Assembly: GCA_907165065.1 (NCBI GenBank)
Contig: OU015540.1
Span: 5,936,001 to 6,000,000 of the forward strand
DNA from: Caprimulgus europaeus
Taxonomy: Eukaryota > Chordata > Aves > Caprimulgiformes > Caprimulgidae
DNA: 64,000 bases
Direction: 5' to 3'
The notes below the pieces were generated by a model that saw nothing but the letters and a program-made list of their open reading frames with translations, was not told the origin of the DNA and made no database searches. Positions 45,061 through 55,920 of this stretch are shown here, piece by piece. The position numbers and the translations under genes are program-made. Within the stretch, counting starts at the first letter, position 1. Each line of letters starts with the position of its first letter.

Positions 45061-46680
45061 GAGCCCATGCAAGCACCTCTGTGTGTCCCCACGTGTGCAC
45101 GACAGCTCTCCCCACCCACCCCTCACACCAAACCTGAACCTCTGTGGGTCAAACTGGGCCCAGCCAGGTCACACCAGGTGATGCTGGGAACACAGGAGCT
45201 GGGGTGAGCCAGCTGGGAGAGCCTGGACAGCCGTGGGGCTGGGCCAGGACACGTGCCCGCAGACCCCCAGGGTCTGCAGCCATCCCCAGGCATCCTCCTG
45301 CTTCAGAGCACCCCTCACCTGACCCAGAGACTGCCACCCAATCTCCTCGGTTTTGTTTTGGTTTGGTTTGGTTTTTTAATGCTCTTTTAGCAATGCAACA
45401 CACAACTTCAGGGAGATTAAAGTATGGCCAGCACTGAGCCAGCCCTTGGAACAAGTGCTCTTCTCTCTCCCCAGGCACTGTCATTTGAGGTGAGGACTGG
45501 CCATTATATTTCTTGTGATGGCCCAAGGTGTCTCAAGCCATCTCCAAAACCATCTCCAAGCTGACAAGTCCCTTTTGCAGCCCTGCAAGGAAGTGGCAGG
45601 GGAGACAGAGAAGGTGGGGTGCAGGAGAGAAATTTCACTCCTTTCAGTTTAATAGCAACACCACCACCAGCCAAAAAACCTGAAGCATAGAGTAACAAAG
45701 CTGGGAGACAGCCTGGGAACAGGCAAGCCATGGCCCCTCTCCAAACAGCAGCTGGCAACCTGGCATGGAGCTCAGCTGTGCTGAACATGCAGCCCTGGGG
45801 AAGCGCCCACGGAAACACAGGAGACACCTGTGTGATGGGGAGGATGGGGCAGGGAGAAGGACTTCAGCATCCTCTACTCCACAGCCCTCATCTGGCCCCT
45901 GACCCGCTGCAGAGGTGGTGGGGCTCGGTCTCTCTGCAAGCTCTGGTGTTCTCCCCTTCCCCTCCACCACCACCTGGGCTCATGCCCTTGAAGCATAGGA
46001 GATCCCTGGAGCAGACATATCCCTTTTCTCCCATGTCCTGTGGGATCCCCTGAATTCAAGGAGTTCCTGTTGAAATTGCTTTGGACTAATAGACATGTAG
46101 GCAGGGGCATGAAATAGGCAGGAAGCCACCATGGAGGTAGCTCCAGGGACAACTGTCTTCCTGGGGAGGCTGGAGATAAAAGAGGTCCCATCCCTCCTCT
46201 GCCTTTGCTGGAGAAGGGTCTCAAGCCCAGGGATTGTATCAGCGAGTGGTCACAACTGCCTGGGCAGGGAAAGGACACTGTCAGGTGTCTCTGGGTGCCA
46301 GGAGCAGGGTGTCCCGGGGTGCAGAGCACAGTCTCCTCCTTGGTGTCACACAGTCCCTGGGGGCACCTAGGAATGCCGCAGGTTTGTCCCTGGAGAGATG
46401 AGTCTGGCCCCTGGCAGCTGGAAGAAGACTCGCCTGGAAGGGACAGGGATGCCACCAGTGCTGTGATTCTTCGCAGTTTTTCACCCGTGGAGACCAGCAG
46501 CGAGGAGAGGGAAGGTTTGCAAAAGGCTCTTTGCAAATGTGCTGCCCACTGGCACACAGCACCCAACTCCTTGGTGCTGCTTTGGGAGAGACAGCCCCCT
46601 CAAACCCCCAGCCTCACCTCTGGATCAAGGACAGGCTCTGAAGCACCATCATTCCTACCAGCTACCAGGCCAATGGGGGG
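45061..46680. other. Noncoding unique sequence
   Basis: No gene is supported. A GGTTT-type run lies at about 45350-45375. Frames up to about 240 codons near 45874-46930 overlap on opposite strands and are rich in Ser, Pro, Gly, Cys and Trp without domain signatures, which argues against coding. Confidence 0.5.
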
Positions 46681-46689
46681 GTGGAAAGA

Positions 46690-46930
46690 CTTGGTGCAAT
46701 CAACCAACTTCACAAAACAAGATAAATTAATAAAAGAAGCCCGCAGTTCTGAGCGAGCTGTTCCAGTGTGTCTGGGAGGAAGTGACGCCAGCCCAGCCTC
46801 TGGCCCTATATTTAGTAAAAATATAAACCAGACATTGATAATATTATTAAAGACAGGAAGGAGTAAAAGAAGACGTAGCCTTGCTGGGCTGACTGATCTA
46901 TTTACGCCAGCGGCGGGAGGAGTGCTGTGA
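46690..46930. promoter_or_regulatory. Candidate conserved noncoding element with MEF2-type site
   Basis: About 240 bp of repeat-free sequence with a perfect MEF2 consensus, CTATATTTAG, at 46806-46815, followed by TAAAAATATAAACC and GATAATATTATTAAAG. It lies about 2.3 kb right of the CpG island, and the same 10-mer occurs on the left side at 39084. Enhancer function is inferred from motif and texture only. Confidence 0.28.
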
Positions 46931-47245
46931 GAAAGGTGTCTCGGGTCAGGAGAGCCTCTGTGGGCCCTTCCCCTCCACCAGCAGAAGACAACGTCTGACA
47001 CAGCAGGTTCCAGCAGTCCTAACCCAGTTTAACAAGCAGTACGGGAGGGAGAGGTGGTTAATAAAACATTGGCTGCTCCTCCCAGCGATAGGGAGATGGT
47101 GTGGGAATGAGAGCTCTTCTGCTGCCTTTTGTAGCATCACCTGGAAGGGAAATGCTGGCCAAAGGACAGAGCGTTGGCTGGGCAGCGCTCCATCTGTCCA
47201 TGCAGAACGAGGAGGTGTTAAGTTAGATAAGGACATCAATGGCTC

Positions 47246-47312
47246 TGAAATGTGGTGTGACCTTGGGCGAGCAACGCTCCCCCTGTCCTTGCTTAGGGCA
47301 GGGATCAAGTTG
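47246..47312 (+). mobile_element. Possible MIR-type SINE fragment
   Basis: The segment TGGTGTGACCTTGGGCGAGC matches the MIR GTGTGACCTTGGGCAAG core. The flanks are too diverged to set limits. This is a relic at best. Confidence 0.45.
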
Positions 47313-50300
47313 TCCCTCAGAGGGGACTCTGGATTCAGTTTGTGTTGCAGTGACAACCTGGTGTGCTTGGAGGGAGGAAAGTGCTCCCCAAAATATGGGA
47401 CTGCAGAGGGAAAGGTGCAGCTACTTCTTTGCAGAGCCTGAGGGAGAGTCAGATGTTCTCACCCTACCTTCATGGACCCCATGGGGGACTCGGGATGAGG
47501 TCTGGGATCCTTTGCTCAGTTGCACCATTCTTCACCCCCCAAAAGCAATGGCTTGAAGCATCTTAAAAATCACAAGTCTCTGAACCCCCCTAGTGAGACC
47601 CATAAGAGCAACAACCCACTGGGCACAGAGGGTGAAAGTCCCACCATCCTCGCTCCACCTGGGGCTCCACGAGGTACACTTCCACCATGGATAGGTGCAA
47701 AACACACCGTGATAGGGAGCTCATGCCAGTAAAAAGGGAGAATGATCCTTGTGGGAAGAGCAGGATCTCCCCCCTTCACATCCCTACGAGACCAGCAGCT
47801 ATCCCCCAACTCGGAGGGCGAGTAGATCTGCCCCACCATTGAGTCACCATGAGGGGATGCTGCTGTGTGGTTCCCAGCAATGCACCAGTGCAGCTGTGGG
47901 TGATTTGCCATCCAAGGGATAATTTTTTTGCAGCCTGAGATGCTTCTTAGCTGTTGTTGTCAAATCCTATCTAAAAATCATCAGACTAATTAGAAAACAA
48001 AAAGTGACATTTTACGGACTGTTGGTGCTGTAAGCGGACTCAGACCTTATGGTATTTAAAGAATGCTTGGAAAACAACTGCGGTATTTACATCTGGGAAA
48101 GAGTTCCCAGGCTCAGGCAGAAGCTGCATTTCAGAACATTTTTGTTTAACATCCTCAGCCTTGGTGATGACAAATATTACTGCACATCATTACCCCAGTT
48201 TTTCAGGGTGCTAATACCTCACCCATTGCAAATAACATCTGCTGGAGGCCTGGCAGCTCAGATGCGTTTTTATAGGTTCCCATTTGTTCTGATTTTCTTT
48301 TTCCTTGTTGTCTTTGAAACTCTGAAGGAGTCAATTTTATGTTAGGGCAAAGGTATCAGCAGTGGGGACAGGGGGTCTTCTTCCAGTCAAGTTCAGAGTG
48401 GTTGTGCATCATGAATCACTCTGGTTTGGACCTCCTACCTGGAGCTGGTGGAGACATCCAGGACTGGCTTGGTCTCTTGATCTACCTCTGCTTTCTGGGC
48501 CTGGCAGCTAAGGTGATGTCTGTGAGGACGGTGGAGTTGTGATGCAGACACTCAACCACCTCTCAAAGCAGAGACCCTTCCCAACATCACGTGCTGATTG
48601 CATTGACCCCCAAAGTTTGAAAATAGACTTGATTTGGTCCTCTTCCTCCTTGTTGATGCTGATAATAATATCTCCTACCATGCTTGCTTCCCTGTTGAGC
48701 ATAAGGGATCCTATGGCTATGACTTTGGATTCAGTCCAGCAAAGGTTGGGTGTCCTTCACAAAGACCCCAGGAGACTCATCCCACCGTATATGGTTTCTT
48801 TTGTCCCCCCTGGATACCTTGACGTGCTATTGTAGTGCAGATTACCTAGCACCTTCCACCTGAGGACGTCCAACCGAGTAAATAGAGTGAATCATTCACA
48901 ATGAGTAATTTCTTTAAAAAATTTTTGTCTTTTTTTTTTTCCCTTTCATACACACATTGTCCATGAAGAGGATGAGAAGTTCCCTGGTGCACTTGTCCAG
49001 TGTTATTCACAAGTCTCTTTGGTGAATAATTCTCAGCTTGCGGGTGCTTTCAAACCACAAATCTGGAGTCTGCCATCAAATCTTCAAGTTGCAATTTGGG
49101 TCGTGGCCCAACAAAACACACATTTCAAACCATGTGTGCCAGGGCAAGGTCCAAAATCCACCCTGCTTGTTCAGTCACCTCCAAACACCAGTGGATGCAG
49201 ATGAAAGAATTCCTTCTGCCCTTCTTAGCACCACGGAGACCCCAGCACAGACACTGCGGCTCCCACTTTTACAAGTAGCCACTGATTTGGGAGACTCATT
49301 TAAAACATTAGAAGCATGCTGCTGGTACCCAGGGTTTCCTCTCCTTTGGGGTGGTGATGGAGGCAAGCCTGGTCTGAAGGTCTTCATAGCAAAACCTTTT
49401 CTTTGTTGCTGTGCTTTCAGTTCTTCTGCGCTCTTGGTGTCCATCTGAGGACACCTCCGGTGATCTTTTGGTTGAGGAGTCTCACCTTGTCTCACATGAG
49501 GGATCTAACCTGTCCCTCAAAAGGCAGAGCTGGTTCAAGGCTTGTTGGTGGCAGTGCCCAAACTAAGCGATGCTATTCCTGGGCTGTCATTGAGATGAAG
49601 CTACTTGGCTTTGCCAGAGCCATCTCCTCAGCTGATCCCCAGCAAGAAAGGTAGACAGGGAGCACAGGTCTGCCTTGGAGACGTGTAGATGCAGGATGAC
49701 TTTCTTTTTATTTACAGAGCATCAGATTGCACATTCCCTCAGAGCTCTGATTCATCCCTCCCAAACCCAAGAACAAATACTCCAAAAAAATCAGTCTCCA
49801 GCATGGGGACAGGCTTTGTTCAGCGCTTTGAAAGAGAGCAGGTAAAGTCATTACCCTCACTTTGCATAGCAAAAATGATATGCATAAAGCTGCACAGAAA
49901 ACCCTGCAAAGCTCAAAGGAAACAAATGGGCGACTTGCACCATGAATTTCAATGGGACTTTGTGCCGCCGGGATAATAGCCAGCGAGACAGTGAAATATT
50001 GCACAGGGAGACGTTGGGCACTAAAAACAAGTTGGACTTGCTAATGCGGTGGAATATCCCGCAATATCACACGGGGGGAGATTGCAGAGCGATTGCACGG
50101 GGTCACGTGGAGCAGCCTGAGAGGTAATGGAGCAGAGCATGCTTGGGCATAGGACAGGAATAATTTGGGATGGGGGCCAGGGTGGGGTCTTTTAAACATG
50201 GGGAATTACCCTGTGCCTTCTCACTGGAGCTGCCTCCCACCCCCCAGCTTGAAGAGTTATTTATCCAGCTTGCCTTGGAGGCAGCACCTGGTTTATAGGG

Positions 50301-50594
50301 AGGTCTCCAGCCTATTTTCACATGGGTTAACCACAGACTCAGAGCACCCGACCTGCTGGAGGCCAGCAGTGGCTGTGGGATGAAGATCTGTAACCAAGTT
50401 TCTTATTATTCTTCTCAGCAGCTGCCTTCACACCAATCCCTGGCTGACAAACCTCAGGCTCCTGCTGTACTGTGGTCCCAAGCAGGATTGTCCTGGTTTT
50501 GGACAGACAAGGAAAGTGTTCAGAAGAAGGGGCTAGCCCCAGGGAGCCCTCTGGCCAGAGCTGTGGCATCCACAGCAGCATCCCAGCTTCGTGC
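47313..50594. other. Noncoding unique sequence with enhancer-like block
   Basis: No gene is supported. A T-rich run lies at about 48916-48940. About 48130-48260 is AT-rich and resembles constrained noncoding DNA. About 49840-50115 is listed separately. Frames near 48539-48835 and 49689-49976 show no family features. Confidence 0.5.
49840..50115. promoter_or_regulatory. Candidate conserved noncoding element with octamer and E-box motifs
   Basis: A repeat-free block with an octamer-like TTTGCATA at 49861-49868, the palindrome TATGCATA at 49879-49886, several GCAATATCAC and ATATTGCAC words, and a GTCACGTGG E-box (CACGTG at 50104-50109). CpGs are scattered through otherwise AT-rich DNA, which is typical of constrained sequence. 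The function is inference. Confidence 0.3.
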
Positions 50595-51256
<662 letters not shown>

Positions 51257-54200
51257 CGTGGGGAAGGTGCCCCAAAACATCTCCATCTCCTGCAAGCTCC
51301 CTGCTACCCCTCTCCATGCTTGGCAGGATACCCTGCAGACCATGGGCTCAGCAAAGTCACTAAATATTGACCAGGAAAATCATCCTCCCGTTTGACACCC
51401 AGAATAAAAGGGACTTCCATGCAGCTGGATAACTCACCCGAGGCTGGAGCGGAGTGAATTAGCATCCTTTCAATTAAAGAGCTTTATACAGCTTCTTCTC
51501 CCCAAACTGCCACTATATCCATTTCAATAGTTATAGCAAACACTTTGCAAGTAGACCCAGAGGAAGGAGAAAGCCAAGACAGAGAGGATGGGTGATGCTC
51601 CAAGGTTGTGGGGAGGGGACCAGGAGGTGCCAGTTCGCACCAGGAGCAGCTGCTCTGTTCCTGAGGCAAAGATGTTAAAGCAAGGGATTCCCTAAGGCAC
51701 CCTCAGCTTTGATAGATTGCTGATGGTGAAAGCAGTAAATGAAAGGACACCTTTGAGTGAGCACTCATGTATTAAACAGGCTCAGAGGTTGTCCCCATGC
51801 AAAATAGAGTGTGTCTTTCAAGGTTGTGTAAAGCCACAGCAGATACAACAGATGAGGGGTGCTAAATCCAGACAGGGAAACCTCACCAGGACCTCCAGGC
51901 TGTATTTTCAAGATGTCCACAACACGAGGAAATGGCAGTGCAGTAGTGTGAGTGCCACCATGGAGACCGGCTACTGGTTCCTGTGCATGGCCACCTGGCT
52001 ACTTAAGGGTCAATTGTGTTTTGGGCCAAAGGGAGATGGGAAGAAAGGAGAGAACAGCTGACATGTAGGTGAGGCTACAAGACAGGATTTGGTCTGGTCA
52101 TAGTTGTGGCCACTTAAACTTTTCAGCTCTGAAAAGCAGAAAAGCACTAAGATGAGTGAAAGCAGTGGACAAACTGGAAATCCAAATGGGAATCCAGCTA
52201 CCCAATACACCAAGTCTGGGATTAACAACACCATCTCTGCTTCCTCTCTTATTTTAAAGCTGACCAGAGATCCAGGCAAACACGAACATGTTCAAGAATA
52301 GGTTTGGAAATGGGTTCAGAATGAGTCACACAGTGTGTCTCCTTTTCCCCAGATTTCCCCCAGGATCCTGGGAGTGAACACCTCCAAATCCTTAATCTTC
52401 TTTATCTGACTCCAGGCAGGCTGAGCACAGCCTTTAAATAAGAGCATGGGGAGCAACTCTCCTCCATCCACACCAACCCCCAGCGCCGGGACTGCGACGG
52501 CAGCGCTGGGGTAATTTCCCTGTTACCGACACGACGTTCCAGGCAGCACAGCACACGGGGCCGCTGACTCAGAGCCACCGGGGTAAGGGAGGAGCCGCCG
52601 CGGAGGCTGCAAAACCACAAGCAGATCCCATGATGAAACCTGGCCGTGCAGTGACTACAGCCATCCAAAATAGCATTTGTCTCCACTGAGACTCACAAGC
52701 CCCTCGGGAAGGGAAGGACCTGCTATTCAGCGATGCCGTCAGATCCCGGGGGAATGTTTTGCACGGAGAATAGGAGTTTGGAGGATTTCTGCAGCTTCCC
52801 TTCCCAATCTCAATTTACCTTGCTGAATTAAAAGCAGTGTGGGCTGGAAACAATGTTAAAAGGAAAAAGGAGTCAGAAAAATCATGCTGAGCTTATTGTT
52901 CTAGATAAATAAGAGATAGGCGTGTTGTGGAAGGTAGCTAAACCCATCCCACAAATGGTCTTCTCCTGCCAGGAAGATGTGACAAAAATAATTACTTGGC
53001 CTATACATAATTACTGTGCTGCTTTGAGCAGCCAGCTGCCCTTGGCACAATTAAGGGAGCCTTCACCTGATATTGGTTAATGACATTAACCATTAGCCCA
53101 TCAATGTCTTGAGCCGCTGAACAGGCTGGGATGTAGTGAGTGATGTAGCTGGGCACCCAACCCTGGGCCTGCCCACCCCAAGAGGGGGGCACCATGTGCC
53201 TGTTGCAGGAGAAATGCTCCCAGTTGCTGTTCCCAGATACCCCAGTGCCTGGAGATGGACAGACTCCAGTGTAATCCTGCATCAAGATCTCCACTCAGGA
53301 GATGCTGGTTGCCACTGGCAGGGCCAGGTTGGCCCCACAGATGCCAGCGGTAGTTTGTGATCCTCAGGGGAGGTAGGACCAGTGCTGGAAAACACAGAAT
53401 TGGTTTGATGATGAAAAAAGAAAGGGAGGAGGTAATGAAATCACATTTTCCTCCCCTAGGTGGAGAAAGCTCCAAATTCCTCCAGTTTCGGTCCAGCTGC
53501 CAAAAAGGGAGCTGTTCCATGGGTCACTTGGGGAAACCTCCATGGGATAAATTAAATGTTCTTCATTTAATTCTCTCAAAGGAGGAAATAAGAGTTTTAC
53601 AACCAGCTGTCAAATGCTCTGCAGCTAAAACATCAACAAAGTATGACAGACGCAAGATGGGAAAAGCCTCTGAGGTTTCCTTTTATTGACTGGCAAGCCT
53701 CTGTTTCTTATCTTATTATCTTTCAAGGTAAACTGATATGGGCTAAACAATCAGGAAATTGATTAGCATCATTGGCAAAGACCATCCTCTCCCCAAACAG
53801 CTGACAGTGATGAATACCTGAGAAGACCCATCACTTCAGCACGGTGGGATCTAACAGAAGAGAGCATTTGATCTCATCCCACGCAACCGGTTCAGCTAGA
53901 TGTGATGGAGAACCAAACATCCTGCATCTCCTGTAGCTTTATCTGGCAATAATCTCACATTTGGTTCTCGTGGAGCCAGGTCACAGATTGATAATCGCAT
54001 ACTTGAAGATCACAGGCTATGAAAAGTATTGCTGTGCTGGCTGGAATAAATTATGCAAAGCAATGCGTTATCTGGGAGCCTGCAACGCGCACGCACACAC
54101 ACTTCGGTGATCTATCGCTCTCCATGCAGATGTTCTGCTGCAAAGACATTTTAATTAATACATTGAAAATACGTTTCCTGCCTTGTCTGAGCCGGAGATG

Positions 54201-55758
54201 AGCAGGGAAATGACGCCGAGTGGGGGAAAAGCCCCCACTGCAAAAGAAATGATGAAGGGAAATGCAGTGGCTTTAAACCAGTCAGAACTAAGTGGTGTCT
54301 GAACTGGAGCCCAGTCATGCACTGAGCTGCTGTTGGTGGGTGAGCAGCAGGAATGCTCCAAAGGCACTATGGGGTGCAGCTGTAGCACAGCTCCTCAACA
54401 CTTACTGCCCCTATTCCTCCTGCCGAGGACATCCCTGCACCCACTCTCTGTCCCCAGCATCCCCACTGCCTCCATGGGCAGCTCCAGGGAGGACCCAGGT
54501 CAAGGCTCAGTGAGTCACCATTCAAAGTGAAAACCAAACCTAATGCATGAAGATGTGGCTCTTCCAGAAAGGCCACCGAAATGAAAAAGCCCAGTTGAGA
54601 CACCATCCACACTAGCAACATCTGGATATAGAAGCCTCCTTTCCAGCCAAGAGAAATAATTTGAGAAAGCAATTTCCATCTCTCAGTGCAAACTGAAAGG
54701 GCAGGACATTTGGATTAATTAGGAAAAGGATTTTTACCTTTCATGCTTTTCTCCTTTTCTACTTTATTTTTACTGACTCTCCTGCCTCACCCATGAGACA
54801 CTCCCATACAGACCAGCTAAGGTCCATAGTGGCAGCAATAAATAAAACCAGCAATAATTGCCCAGCTGTCCTCAGTACCCACCCAAGAGGTGCAGCCCTG
54901 TGCTCCCACAAGTTGTCCCTGCCCTGTGCCACTGGAGGGTTTAGAGGTGGCCCCATCCATCACATTGAAAATGGGGGGCTTAAATCACCCCACCAGAAGG
55001 TGGTTGAAGAGACCTAGAAAAGGGTGGGAGAGGAGATGGGGAGGCAGGTCAGCAAGGCATGGACCAAACAGCGGTGCTAATTCAAGTTTGCAACCTGATG
55101 GTTTGGGACAAAAGCCCGTGGGGAGGTGAGAGCAGAGGGAGGTGGGGCAGGAGGAAGGACGAAGCAGACAGCAGACAGCCTCCCCAGAAATGGCACATTA
55201 ATGGGGACACTACTTGGCAAGCAAGTCCTGCCCAGCTCACAGCTGATCTGGCCACAGTGGGGTTGGTGCAACCATCCAACGTGTCCTTCTTGTAAAGTGA
55301 TGCTTGGCCACAGCCCAGGATTAATCCCAGGTGGGAAAGTGGGAACCCAGAGCTGTTTTCCCCTGGAGAGGGGGATGTGACTGCAAAGACACCTCGTGCC
55401 AGGACCTGAGCAGGGTCTGATGAAAGGAGACAAGTTACCACCCCAGGGTCTGTCCTCGCCAAGGGGATGCACAGGCAGGTCAGTGTGTGAGATGCAGCCC
55501 AGCTGGGCACCTCCGTCACGCTCCATCAGGGCTCATGGATGCGATAACCAAAACCCCCGGCTGAGTCTAATCAGCACAGAGGGCTCCGGCCTCAAGCAGG
55601 GAGAAACCCAGATATATTCCCTGGAGAAAGAGAGATGTGAAATTAGCCTTGCCAGGCTAGGGAGTGCTTTTAAATTGCAGCAGAAGTGTTTGAGAGATAG
55701 CTCTGCTCTCCACAGGAGCTTCTCCCCATCCTTGGGATTTAAGCCTGTTAATAGTGGA
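51257..55758. other. Noncoding unique sequence
   Basis: No gene is supported. About 51350-51500 and 52860-53110 are AT-rich and repeat-free; the latter holds the palindrome GGTTAATGACATTAACC at 53075-53091. A CpG-containing stretch lies at about 52485-52600. Frames of 100-150 codons near 53101-53520 and 55077-55526 have no recognisable features and face frames on the other strand. Confidence 0.5.
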
Positions 55759-55920
55759 GTATGATGATATTATCTGTTTGTATTGCACTTTTTATCACAA
55801 ACGGCTCCCAAAGTGATTTGCTATCATGTCCTCTGAGAGCTGCTGAAATTCAGGCCCTGGTGGGAAGGAGCAGCAGAGTAGCCACCACCCCACTTACAGG
55901 CTGGGGAAAGGGGGAATCTG
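55759..55920 (+). mobile_element. Possible ancient amniote SINE/LINE-tail relic
   Basis: The order TGTTTGTATTGCACTTTTTA, CTCCCAAAGTGATTTGC and CCCCACTTACAGGCTGGGG echoes the tail shared by several ancient amniote repeats, in which TTTGTATAGCGC, TCTCAAAGCGCTTTAC and CCCATTTTACAGATGGGG occur in that order. Divergence is heavy and the family cannot be fixed by eye. Confidence 0.35.

Noticed and set aside
46205..46930. 241-codon + strand frame
   Set aside because: It faces a 230-codon minus-strand frame over the same DNA, runs into the AT-rich MEF2-containing block and has no domain signature.
49801..49843. ATG followed by 13 codons and a GTAAAG donor-like site
   Set aside because: The donor is weak and no clear acceptor or continuation was found. 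The surrounding block looks like noncoding regulatory DNA.
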